NCBI GenBank assembly: GCA_943372215.1
Contig: CALRXU020000006.1
Span: 124,001 to 188,000, forward strand
Direction: 5' to 3'
DNA: 64,000 bases
DNA from: UBA6183 sp943372215
GTDB lineage: Bacteria; Bacteroidota; Bacteroidia; UKL13-3
The translations under genes and the position numbers were made by a program. The notes under the pieces were generated by a model. The model saw only the letters and a list, made by a program, of their open reading frames with translations, did not search any database and was not told where the DNA came from. This document shows, in pieces, positions 55,070-63,954 of this stretch (position 1 is the first letter of the stretch; every line of letters begins with the position of its first letter).

Positions 55070-58000
55070 ATGAAGCAATTTTCTATTTATGTATTGATTG
55101 TAGCCTTATCAATACCAACAATTCATGCACAAAACTTGTGTGATGGGCACGAAAAACCAAATGCAGGCATACCCAAAGAATTGAATCGGGGTAGGCTTAA
55201 GCGGGAAGGGGCCTTGTATGGTAACCCTTACACCTTAATGGATAGAAAAAAGTATCCCAATCCAAATGATGGATTTAGGGCAATAAGAAATAATCTTAAG
55301 AATGTAGACAATCGTAAATTACAAGATGTTTATAAATCCATATTGGCCGAGGCCAGCAAATCCTTATCCAGCGTATTGGCAGCGGCCGAAAGTGGAGATT
55401 TTAAACATGCCAAAAGCATAAAGCCGAGTCCCTTGGCCATTTGGGCCAAATACAATGCATTTGTGTTTGTAATTGGGTTGGATAGCAATTTTAATGAGTT
55501 GGCTGCAACCAGTGCCAAACGTTTGCAATACCAAACCAATGCCTTAGAAGCTTTTAGAAACATGAATTGCCGCGTATATGGCAAGGATTTAAAAAGCATC
55601 CTCACGAAGAGTCCCGTGTTGCAGTATTTGGTAATGCCCACTGCCTTTTTACACGATTGGTTGGATGTAAATGAAAGGCTACAAGGCAGGGCCTTGGAAT
55701 TAATTATGTATTGTGAGGCATACGATTGGTTAAAAGCAGCCGCCCAAGAAGATAGTTTGGCAGCGGCTAATGTAGCCGCATTACCACCCTATGATTGGGA
55801 TAGAAATGGCAGCAAGTGTCTGCCAAGGGATAACCTGCGTTTGTTTGCCCGTAATTTTTTTATTGCAGCAGATGGATGGTTTGGCACTATTGAAAGCCCA
55901 AGATCATGGAAAAAAAGCAGGGGTATTATTGCGGCTTCTGCTATTGGCACAGCCGCAATAGTGTTAAATGATGCAGGAGTAGAAGCAAATGTTGTTAAGG
56001 CATTATTTAGTTGGGTGCGACCGGCTCCTAATTATAGCCCCAATAATTGGCATAAGTTAGGAGAAAAATGTTGGGAAAATTTGTTAGAAGGCAAACACGT
56101 GTGGCCTTGGAAAGATGTGCCACAAACCAATGGTGATGGGACAGCAGGATACGCAGAAGGGCCAGGCTTTTTTAATTATGCCATGGGGGCGATGTTGCCA
56201 TACGCCAGAACGTATGAAAATTGGCTTGGTCATAATAATGACCAAAACAACATTATTTATAACATGCAAAAATGGCAAGAAAATATAAGTCTGAGTAATG
56301 GTTCTATGCCAACGTATGATGATACCGATGTAAATGATGGTTCTGTAGGAGGTTTGTATGGCAAATTTGATATTGTTTTTAAGAAATACTATAAAGGTGA
56401 TGGCTTGGAGGTGGATTTTGTTGCCCTGCTATCAAACACTAGAGAAATAATAAAACCTGACGAGTTAAGCGTATTGGCAGGTTCTGGAAATGCAACTTTC
56501 AGAAGCACGGATGGAGACGGAAGTAAGCATTATTGCCAATTTTTATTTGAACCCAAACAAGCCTATGATTACCGGGGAGATATTAATGAACAAATATATC
56601 ATGAACATGATGATTATGGCTCGTTTATGGTAGCTGCGGATGACGAATGGCTTATTATTGACCCTGCATTTATTGGTACATACCACACCAAGTTTATCGG
56701 TATGGCTGGTTACCACAATATTGCCATGGCCAAGGCTAATACGGGAGTAGCAATAGGTATTGCTAAAACTGGCGCATTGCGGAGTACTAGAAAAAACGGA
56801 ATGACCTTAGAAATGACGTTGGAAAAAGGTAAAGTACTTTCAGGTGAAACACAACGCTCCGACAGTAAAATTGAAAGAAGTATTGATTTGTTTAACACCA
56901 AAGGCAGGGTGTATTACATGGTTTATGATAAATTAAATTTAGACAATTCTAGTGGCTTATTTACGGATAACGAGCTGGATTTATTTGAAGGGATAAAAAT
57001 GTTTGTTAATGGCAATGGGAGTAATCAAGCAGGAGAAACTAGTTTTATACAAACAGATGCCCCCAATAGCACCATCCCAAGTGCAACGGGAAGAATATTC
57101 AAATGGTATCATCCATGCTCTTCCAGCAGAAATACATGGGGGGTTATGGCACAAGCAGCGGGCATGGCTCGTGGTGGTTCTTTAGGGGTATCATCAGTAT
57201 TTGGAGATCGTGATGCCAATGTTGGTTTCCAAGACTTAACTTTTCATGGTAGTGGAAATGATATTATAACTAATAAAAGAGATGACCAGGCATTTGAGGT
57301 GGAAGAAATTGATTTGTTACCGATTTTTGGTGAAGAAAACAAATCTGAACCACTTGGAACGCATTGCAGGATGCAAGTAACGCAAGCAACAGAAAAAACA
57401 GTACTTCAAACATTAATATTACCCTATAAGTGTTCATTTCCTAATTATCCGAATATTACACGAGTAGAAGACCTTGATTATGTTTCTACCACCATAGGAT
57501 TTCTTTCTCCAAATGATACTGTTATTCAGTATTTTGGAAGGGCGAAAAGGCCATCAGCTACTGTGTTAGATTCCGTGCGTGATTTTCACCTGTCTCGTTA
57601 TGAATTGGATTCAACTGAAATTACCAATCCGTTTAACATTTCAGGCAATACTAAAATGCTAAAATCATTTTCAGAACGGGTTTTTATGTCTCGATCTGAT
57701 TTTGTCATGCATCGTTTGGGTGCATGCGCACCATCGTATATTGCCTTTCAGCAAGCAGAATTAATAAATGGTTCTTTTCTGAGTTATGACGATAGTATTT
57801 TTATTAAATCGAATCAGCTTGTGAGTATCAAGTATGCCTATACTGGAAAATTCAAATATTCAGGAAGTATTCAATCAGAGTCGGGTGCAACGGTAACCTT
57901 ACGCATGCCAGATTTGCAAGATGGATATTTAATGAAGTGCATGCAAGGAGAAACTGAAATTCCTTCTACACATGCATATGTTTCAGGCAATGATAGTGTG

Positions 58001-60583
58001 CAATTGATTATTATTAATTTCCCTTCAGGTGGCATTGATTTTACGTTAGAGTTGGCTGATCCTTGCCAAGCTGATTGCTTTTTCCCACCCACCAACGAGC
58101 CTATTGATACCTTGTATGTTTTTGACACAGGAAGTAAAGAAACATTGGGCCATGATTTAGACATTATACAACCAAGCGGAGAATTGCAGATTACCAACGG
58201 CAGCAAAATGAGCATTTGTTCCGATTTTGTATTCACCAATAAAGATATCTTAAAACTGTTTGCCTTAGATGCGGAGAATTCAACCATCTACGAAAATCCG
58301 ATGGATGGCATAGGCACCATAAGCACCCCTGTGCGTGATAGAATAGCCACCAAACGAAGCATGATTATTGTAAACAACAAAGCCGCATTGGTATTGGATA
58401 GTGGTAGTTTTACCCATGTGGGTGATAACAGCACCATATTGGTATTAAAAGGAGGCACATTATTAATACGTAAAGGGGCAATTGTAGAAATTGGCGGTAA
58501 TGAAGTGAAAAGCCCCAAAGCTTTCGGTGAAATTATTGCCGAAGAGGGGGCATATGTGTGTATTGAAGATAGCAGTGACATCTACGTTTTTGCGGATACC
58601 CCAACCGTTGATACCACAGATAACAATGTGTTTTTTGTGCGCTTAACAGGTAGCTTACCTACAGTTGCCGGAACCAACCCTGATGCGGGCATGGGCAAAT
58701 TTACCTACAACCCTGTTACCAAAGTAACGGGCATTTATGCCAACAGCAATTGTATTCCTTTTTGTGATTTAAAAACCTACCGCCCATTACATGGTGTTAA
58801 TAATAGGGATTTTGGTTGGTGTAACTTTAGTACACCTGTTGCTCGATTAGTATTTCCAACGCTTACGTGTGCCAATGTGCCCATTTTGTTAAAAGAATAC
58901 ACCGTACTAAACGAAACTTACTACAAACTGGATATTTACAATAGTCAGGGATTGTTTTATACCAGACAATCCACTACCGATTCGCCAAGATTTAACACCC
59001 TAATGTTGCCGTCATTAAGAGAGGCAGGTAGTTATAGTATTAATTTTGACGTGAGTAATGATTGTGCGGAAACGGATAACTTAAGCAAAACCATCAGCAT
59101 TGCCCCTAAACCAGTGGCAGCATTTACAGCTAGTGCAACAGGTTGTGAGGGCATGGGTACTATTACAGCCAACGGGTCAGTCTCAGGTGCACCAACTACT
59201 CTTGTAAAACACCTATGGTTTGTGCAGCGTTTAGATAGTGTGTATCAAGATACGCTTGGTGGTATTTTGCCCGATGATTACACCCAAGAATGGGCTAGAG
59301 ATACCCTAACAGAGGTGGATAGTAATTTTACCTTCCCTGGATTTTATTGGAAAGGTGGTTACCGTTATTTGGTAGGATTAACGGTATATGGAGTTTGCTC
59401 AGATAGTACCGTAATGGATACCGTGCATATACCTCTTGGTGTAGATATTTTACGCGACAGTTTAAAAATATATCCAAACGTACCAAGTTATGCCAGTATA
59501 CAAATTAAAACCAAAGGAAATGGATATAGCAGCTTTAGCTGGAGTCCTACAACAGGGTTAACCAACAGCAATACCCTAAACCCAACGGCCAGCCCAACGG
59601 TTACCACCAAATATACCCTTACAGCTGTAAACGGAAGTTGCACGGTAAAAGATTCCGTAGTGGTAAAGGTAATAGATTGCGCTATTGCTGGCTACGACAA
59701 AACCATTTGTAAAGGAGATACTACTTTTATTGGTTATGTACCGATGGGATGTGAGCCGAATTCAACCTGTTACAATTCAGTGTACTACTGTATGCCTCAG
59801 ATGTTATGGAAAGAGGATAGCACGTTGGCAAACGTAAATGCATTAGGTACTAGTGTTTGGCCGTCTGTTACCACTACCTATACTATTTATGCCCTGATGG
59901 AACAATTTAACGGAGGAGATGAACCACCACCTACACCAATATATGACACTGTGGAGTTTGACCAAATTACTGTATATGTAGATACCTTGCCAGGGACTTT
60001 TTATGGTATCAATTACCAAGCAGATTCCACCGTGTATTTTAGCAACTATACCCAAGCCATTAACGGAGCAACTTACTTGTGGATATTTGGAGATGGAGAC
60101 AGCAGCACTGCTATCAACCCCATACACACCTTCCCTGCATTTGATACCAGCTACGTGGTATGCTTACAAGCTACCAATGCTTGCGGTATGAGGCAATCCT
60201 GCGATACCGTTTGGGTTGATAGCAACAGTTTAAGTTTGTATTCTTTTGGTAAACGTGGCAATGATACAGGCAACCCTACATGGTTAGATGATACCCGCCC
60301 TAACGAAACTCCTGTAAAGTTGAGTAATAAAAATATGTTAGGTAATAATCGGCCTAATCCATTTGATAAAACTACTGAGATAGATTATGAACTTGTGCAA
60401 AATCATACCTCAGCAAGGTTAGTTGTTACCAATATTCTTGGTCAAACTATTCAGGATATTATGCTTCCTAGCATACAGGGTACGGTTGTTATCTCCATGG
60501 ACAATATAAACAGTGGTGTTTACTATTATGCGTTAGTGGTGGATGGTTTAGTTGTATCTCATAAAATGATGATGTTGAGATAG
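55070..60583 (+). CDS. Heparinase II/III-like T9SS secreted protein (1837 residues)
   Basis: Signal peptide (YVLIVALSIPTIHA). Residues about 30-700 look like a heparinase II/III-type polysaccharide lyase. It has an alpha-toroid region with GYAEGPGFFNYAMGAMLPYA, then a beta-sandwich with YHEHDDYGSFMVAADDEWLIIDPAF; these His/Asp/Tyr motifs are typical of that family. Then come beta-rich modules, a PKD-like repeat (FTASATGCEG..., LWIFGDGDSSTAINPIHTFP near 1660-1700), and a type A sorting domain (about 1755-1837, NRPNPFDKTTEIDYEL, SGVYYYALVVDG). Likely a surface or secreted glycan-degrading enzyme; substrate not deducible. No transporter genes (SusCD) are adjacent. Confidence 0.83.
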   Translation: MKQFSIYVLIVALSIPTIHAQNLCDGHEKPNAGIPKELNRGRLKREGALYGNPYTLMDRKKYPNPNDGFRAIRNNLKNVDNRKLQDVYKSILAEASKSLSSVLAAAESGDFKHAKSIKPSPLAIWAKYNAFVFVIGLDSNFNELAATSAKRLQYQTNALEAFRNMNCRVYGKDLKSILTKSPVLQYLVMPTAFLHDWLDVNERLQGRALELIMYCEAYDWLKAAAQEDSLAAANVAALPPYDWDRNGSKCLPRDNLRLFARNFFIAADGWFGTIESPRSWKKSRGIIAASAIGTAAIVLNDAGVEANVVKALFSWVRPAPNYSPNNWHKLGEKCWENLLEGKHVWPWKDVPQTNGDGTAGYAEGPGFFNYAMGAMLPYARTYENWLGHNNDQNNIIYNMQKWQENISLSNGSMPTYDDTDVNDGSVGGLYGKFDIVFKKYYKGDGLEVDFVALLSNTREIIKPDELSVLAGSGNATFRSTDGDGSKHYCQFLFEPKQAYDYRGDINEQIYHEHDDYGSFMVAADDEWLIIDPAFIGTYHTKFIGMAGYHNIAMAKANTGVAIGIAKTGALRSTRKNGMTLEMTLEKGKVLSGETQRSDSKIERSIDLFNTKGRVYYMVYDKLNLDNSSGLFTDNELDLFEGIKMFVNGNGSNQAGETSFIQTDAPNSTIPSATGRIFKWYHPCSSSRNTWGVMAQAAGMARGGSLGVSSVFGDRDANVGFQDLTFHGSGNDIITNKRDDQAFEVEEIDLLPIFGEENKSEPLGTHCRMQVTQATEKTVLQTLILPYKCSFPNYPNITRVEDLDYVSTTIGFLSPNDTVIQYFGRAKRPSATVLDSVRDFHLSRYELDSTEITNPFNISGNTKMLKSFSERVFMSRSDFVMHRLGACAPSYIAFQQAELINGSFLSYDDSIFIKSNQLVSIKYAYTGKFKYSGSIQSESGATVTLRMPDLQDGYLMKCMQGETEIPSTHAYVSGNDSVQLIIINFPSGGIDFTLELADPCQADCFFPPTNEPIDTLYVFDTGSKETLGHDLDIIQPSGELQITNGSKMSICSDFVFTNKDILKLFALDAENSTIYENPMDGIGTISTPVRDRIATKRSMIIVNNKAALVLDSGSFTHVGDNSTILVLKGGTLLIRKGAIVEIGGNEVKSPKAFGEIIAEEGAYVCIEDSSDIYVFADTPTVDTTDNNVFFVRLTGSLPTVAGTNPDAGMGKFTYNPVTKVTGIYANSNCIPFCDLKTYRPLHGVNNRDFGWCNFSTPVARLVFPTLTCANVPILLKEYTVLNETYYKLDIYNSQGLFYTRQSTTDSPRFNTLMLPSLREAGSYSINFDVSNDCAETDNLSKTISIAPKPVAAFTASATGCEGMGTITANGSVSGAPTTLVKHLWFVQRLDSVYQDTLGGILPDDYTQEWARDTLTEVDSNFTFPGFYWKGGYRYLVGLTVYGVCSDSTVMDTVHIPLGVDILRDSLKIYPNVPSYASIQIKTKGNGYSSFSWSPTTGLTNSNTLNPTASPTVTTKYTLTAVNGSCTVKDSVVVKVIDCAIAGYDKTICKGDTTFIGYVPMGCEPNSTCYNSVYYCMPQMLWKEDSTLANVNALGTSVWPSVTTTYTIYALMEQFNGGDEPPPTPIYDTVEFDQITVYVDTLPGTFYGINYQADSTVYFSNYTQAINGATYLWIFGDGDSSTAINPIHTFPAFDTSYVVCLQATNACGMRQSCDTVWVDSNSLSLYSFGKRGNDTGNPTWLDDTRPNETPVKLSNKNMLGNNRPNPFDKTTEIDYELVQNHTSARLVVTNILGQTIQDIMLPSIQGTVVISMDNINSGVYYYALVVDGLVVSHKMMMLR

Positions 60584-60607
60584 TGTGTGTTTTGTGAAAA
60601 TCAAAAT

Positions 60608-60645
60608 AGCAGAGGTGGTTAAAAGTACTTCTAGCCACCTCTGCT
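60608..60645. terminator. Hairpin after the large secreted enzyme gene
   Basis: AGCAGAGGTGG/CCACCTCTGCT, an 11-bp stem with a 16-nt loop. Both flanks are weakly T- or A-rich. It could terminate the plus-strand mRNA ending at 60583, and on the minus strand it is the natural terminator of the YifB/ComM remnant. Confidence 0.65.
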
Positions 60646-60738
60646 TTCCCTATTTAAACTGCGGTATTGTATGGCTTCTGCAAGATGTTCATTTTTTACC
60701 TCGTCACTTCCATCCAAATCGGCAAGGGTGGGGATTTT
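60631..60738 (-). pseudogene. C-terminal remnant of a YifB/ComM-like Mg-chelatase ATPase
   Basis: The minus strand reads 35 codons ending in TAG (60633-60631): ADLDGSDEVKNEHLAEAIQY, then RSLNRESRGG. This matches the typical C-terminus of the YifB/ComM AAA ATPase (L-x-G-S-x-x-I-x-x-x-H-L-x-E-A-I-x-Y-R-S-L). An in-frame stop lies 3 codons upstream of the homologous part (60750-60748), and the remaining ~500 residues are absent. ComM helps branch migration during natural transformation. It marks an old disruption or the edge of an inserted island. Confidence 0.75.
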
Positions 60739-60796
60739 TATTTTCGTTTAAATTGTTAACTGGTTTTTACCTATATTGTATTGAAATCATTCCTAT

Positions 60797-61042
60797 ATGA
60801 AATATTACCATTATAATTTTCACGATTTATTTTGCTCATCAAAAGATGGCAACTATCAGTTTAATATTTTTTCCGAATTTATTATTCAATTGCTGATTGG
60901 TGAATATTTGGAGTATAAAACTGGAATTGCTAAATATACTCAAGCCAATGGCAAAGAAGGGTTAAGCCTAGATAAAGGCAAAATTTTGAACCATATTATC
61001 TCTTGGTATAAAAGTAATGTAAGGTTTGTAATACCATCATAG
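60797..61042 (+). CDS. Small protein of unknown function
   Basis: 81 residues, Tyr/Ile/Lys-rich, no signal (MKYYHYNFHDLFCSSKDG). AT-rich and unlike the genes to its left. It starts 52 bp before a CoiA-like gene's leader and may be transcribed with it. Not recognised. Confidence 0.5.
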   Translation: MKYYHYNFHDLFCSSKDGNYQFNIFSEFIIQLLIGEYLEYKTGIAKYTQANGKEGLSLDKGKILNHIISWYKSNVRFVIPS

Positions 61043-61093
61043 ACCTTAAAGAGCAATCAAAATGTTAATTGCAGTACTTTGAAAGATTGACGT

Positions 61094-62680
61094 ATGGAAC
61101 ATTCTGCCGAAATAAATAACGTATATGCTCTTACAATTGATGACCATCCGATCCACATTTCTAAAGCTCGAAGTGGACGTAAGGGTTATTATTGTATGGG
61201 ATGTAAAAGAGAAATGCAAGCTGTCCTATCTCAAATAGCAAATCGGGCTTCTTATTTTCGACATGATCCAAAAGCAGTCAAGAATGGGCAGAAATGCACC
61301 TATTCCGATGAAACTTATCGCCATAAATTGGCAAAGGACATTCTTCAGATAACAAAACAAATAAGAGTTTCAGCAGTCTATAAATATCCACCGAAAGGAG
61401 TTTCAGGTAAAGCAATCCTTATTAAGAAGTCAGAAACCATTCAGGCTTATAAAGTTAGGAATGAACTGTCTTTTTATGAGGATGAAAATGGAATTGTAAA
61501 ATGGGGTAGAAATCCTGATTTATTAGGCAAGTTTTTACTAATTAAACCAGACGTAACATTTTTTGATTTACAAAACCAACCTATCCTTCTAATAGAAATA
61601 GTTGCCACACATAAGATTAATACTGAAAAATTCTTAAGAATTAAGCGTTTAGGAATAGACACCGTTCAAATTACTATTCCAAAAGATTCACCACAAGAAA
61701 TAGAAAGAACTTTTTCAATAACCGATAGAACCACATGGGTCTATAATAATTTTCAAGAAAATGCAGAATACATACCAACTTCCGACACAGATTCAGAGGG
61801 AATATCATTTACTGATGAAATCCCAACAGAGCTTTTTCAAGAATCTTTCGCATGCAGATCGTCTCAAGTTAAGAACCTTATACGCTCAATTGAACGATGT
61901 CTGGAATCAAAACCATATAGAGAAACTGAATCGGCAATTAGATCAGAAATACTCAGAGTTACGGAAAATACAAAACGAGAGCAAGAACGATTACTCGAAT
62001 TTGAAGACAGCTATAGAGCAGCGTGTGAAGGAAGAACTGGAAATCGCAGAGAAGAGCTTAGAAGAGAGCAAGAAAAAATTGACGAACAATACTCCAATCT
62101 GGAAAGAAGATATATTAACAAGGCAGCAGAGCTTACAAAGGAAGAAAGACTCTTTAAGTCAGGACGAGGAGCAAGCCTTGAATCAATTAACAATAGAAGA
62201 AACGTCATTATCTCAAAGCGAGTCACAATTGAAGAACAAACAGAAAAAATTGAAAGAGAAATTATCTCAGCAGACTCCGCTATTGGAAGAGTTAGAAAGC
62301 AAATCGTTGCACAACCAGAAGATCTTAGAAAATCTGAAGGAAGAGTTAGAGAATGGGCTAAAAATATGGAGGAATCTGAAAAATCAGAAATTGACAGCAT
62401 TGGAAAAGAAAAAAGTGGAATACCAGAACAACTTGAGAGAGATAGAAGAGAACTTGAAGCCCGATATGCTGAAATACGAAGAGAAATTACTGGGAGAGCT
62501 AATGAAGGAAGCATTGGAAAAGATGAATTTTCCAGAAAGCTCAAAAAAGTTCATGAAGCTATTGCATTATTCTCAAGTCTCGAAGACGCTAGAGTCAATC
62601 AAAGCAGAATCATTCGCGCGAAGGAATGCTTTGACTCGGATGCTTACAAGGATTGGATTGAGCGAGAAAAAATTCTTTGA
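61094..62680 (+). CDS. CoiA-like zinc-ribbon/PD-(D/E)XK nuclease with long coiled coil
   Basis: 528 residues. The N-terminus carries a zinc ribbon with C34-x2-C37 (YYCMGCKREM), H57 and C68. A PD-(D/E)XK-type nuclease fold follows, with D153 (IKPDVTFFD) and E168-x-V (LLIEIVATHK). This combination is that of CoiA-family competence proteins and related restriction-like nucleases. About residues 250-500 are Arg/Glu-rich helices and coiled coil, longer than in CoiA, where the usual C-terminus is shorter. GC at third codon positions is low throughout, as expected for this AT-rich segment. A second 315-codon ORF lies in another frame. Confidence 0.75.
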   Translation: MEHSAEINNVYALTIDDHPIHISKARSGRKGYYCMGCKREMQAVLSQIANRASYFRHDPKAVKNGQKCTYSDETYRHKLAKDILQITKQIRVSAVYKYPPKGVSGKAILIKKSETIQAYKVRNELSFYEDENGIVKWGRNPDLLGKFLLIKPDVTFFDLQNQPILLIEIVATHKINTEKFLRIKRLGIDTVQITIPKDSPQEIERTFSITDRTTWVYNNFQENAEYIPTSDTDSEGISFTDEIPTELFQESFACRSSQVKNLIRSIERCLESKPYRETESAIRSEILRVTENTKREQERLLEFEDSYRAACEGRTGNRREELRREQEKIDEQYSNLERRYINKAAELTKEERLFKSGRGASLESINNRRNVIISKRVTIEEQTEKIEREIISADSAIGRVRKQIVAQPEDLRKSEGRVREWAKNMEESEKSEIDSIGKEKSGIPEQLERDRRELEARYAEIRREITGRANEGSIGKDEFSRKLKKVHEAIALFSSLEDARVNQSRIIRAKECFDSDAYKDWIEREKIL

Positions 62681-62708
62681 GCTAATGGATAAATATGATA
62701 GGTCATAA
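61761..62708 (+). other. Overlapping 315-codon ORF, probably fortuitous
   Basis: Read one base out of frame with the nuclease gene (+1), 61761-62708 is open and also gives a coiled coil (EELESKSLHNQKILENLKEEL). It ends 28 bp after the nuclease stop. Codon use favours the nuclease frame: A/T-ending GAA, AGA and CTT dominate there, whereas this frame has more G-ending codons. It may be a shadow of a purine-rich coiled-coil region, or a true overlap, or the continuation after a programmed frameshift. Confidence 0.3.
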
Positions 62709-63192
62709 AAATATACTTATTTAAATGATTTCATCAATGCATAAATTAGCATCTTTGAATTAAATTCATTGATTTTACCTTTAAAAGCTCATTGCTTCTG
62801 GTTACTATTTTTTATTTAGATATGGATATGCTTTATGATTTTTAAATATTTGATTTTAGAGGTTTGTTAAACGTAACTTATAACTATTTGAATTAACTAT
62901 ATATTGTAGTGTAATTATTATTTTGTAACTATATTTATATGGCAAAGAAAAAAATAAACCCTATTACTTAGATTACCGATTTCTAATCTTTACTATTCTA
63001 ATTATAGCCTTATCAATGATGATAGTGTGGGTAATGGAATTAGGTTAATTTTCCAAGGTGATTTCTTAAATCATAGAGTGAGGTAGGACTTTAAACCTGC
63101 TCGTTGAATTCTTACTAACTTTTTGTTAATAGATAAAACCAATTTGGTATTTATGAAAAATTGAATATATTTTTGTGTAATATTTTTTTAAG
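62709..63192. other. 484-bp AT-rich intergenic region
   Basis: Between the nuclease gene and the caspase gene. Strongly AT-rich. It contains one frameshifted mini-ORF (62939-63048, listed separately) and long A/T runs immediately before the caspase start. No other structure seen. Confidence 0.5.
62939..63048 (+). pseudogene. Frameshifted 36-residue single-TM mini-protein
   Basis: ATG 62939 is followed by GCA AAG and an A7 run, then a stop at codon 11. With one more A the frame continues to TAA 63048 and gives MAKKKNKPYYLDYRF, then a hydrophobic helix ILIIALSMMIVW, then VMELG. That is a typical basic-tail, one-TM mini-protein. The break may be a real deletion, a slippery site or a sequencing error in the homopolymer. 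Confidence 0.4.
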
Positions 63193-63954
63193 ATGAAAAA
63201 GTTTGCACTATTAATAGGGAGTCCTTTAACTCAAGATCATAAACGATATATTCCAGAAGTATCAATTGATATAAAAAGATATATGGATTATTTGATGTCT
63301 TCCGCTGGTGGTGGTTGGAAGAGGGAAGAAATTGCATGGTTACCTAATCCAAGTTCACGCACATTGAAGTTTTGGTTGAATAGATGTATCGGTAAAGACT
63401 TGGTTCAAATTGTCTTTTCAGGTCATGGTGATGCTGAATATATCCAAATTAACAATCATGAGTTTTTGCATATAAATAGCCTCCTTAGTATTAGGTGTAA
63501 TCGTCAGATAGTAATATTAGACTCTTGTAGGAAATTTCGTAAATATAACCCTTTAGAGGGGCTTGGGTATGGAGATTTTTTTACACGAAATTTCGGGCTT
63601 GATTATACAGATATTCAGACTGCGCGTGATCTGTACAATCATTATATTGAAAACTCAAAATTTGGAAAAATATTAATCACTGCTTGTGCAGAAGATGAGT
63701 ATTCATATAGCACCCCCAATATTGGAGGACATTATTCTCTTTCGTTATTAAAGGCATTAATGAACTGGTATGAAAGTGGGCAAGGTATGATTCTGACGGC
63801 ATCAGATGCATTTGATTATTCAATAACTATCCTCGATCAAGATTATGGTGATACCAATTATTTTCAGAATCCCGAGGGATACGTTTGGGAAGATGGTTTG
63901 TACATTCCAATCGCAGTTAATCCAAGGGTATATAGAAAGCATTATGGTACATAA
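63193..63954 (+). CDS. Caspase-family (peptidase C14-like) protease
   Basis: 253 residues. The caspase/metacaspase dyad is visible: H78 in VFSGHGD and C112 in ILDSCRKF, each after a hydrophobic strand, as in the C14 fold. The N-terminal KKFALLIGSPLTQ strand and the A-C-A-E-D-E-Y segment near 175 complete the p20-like core. There is no TM, signal or fused sensor domain. In prokaryotes such stand-alone caspases often act with a sensor or a target encoded next door in defence or regulated-death systems. The partner, if any, lies beyond the window. It ends 46 bp from the edge. Confidence 0.82.
   Translation: MKKFALLIGSPLTQDHKRYIPEVSIDIKRYMDYLMSSAGGGWKREEIAWLPNPSSRTLKFWLNRCIGKDLVQIVFSGHGDAEYIQINNHEFLHINSLLSIRCNRQIVILDSCRKFRKYNPLEGLGYGDFFTRNFGLDYTDIQTARDLYNHYIENSKFGKILITACAEDEYSYSTPNIGGHYSLSLLKALMNWYESGQGMILTASDAFDYSITILDQDYGDTNYFQNPEGYVWEDGLYIPIAVNPRVYRKHYGT

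Noticed and set aside
60585..60800. 71-codon plus-strand ORF after the large secreted enzyme gene
   Set aside because: It runs antisense across the YifB/ComM remnant and the hairpin and has no signal, coding style or leader.
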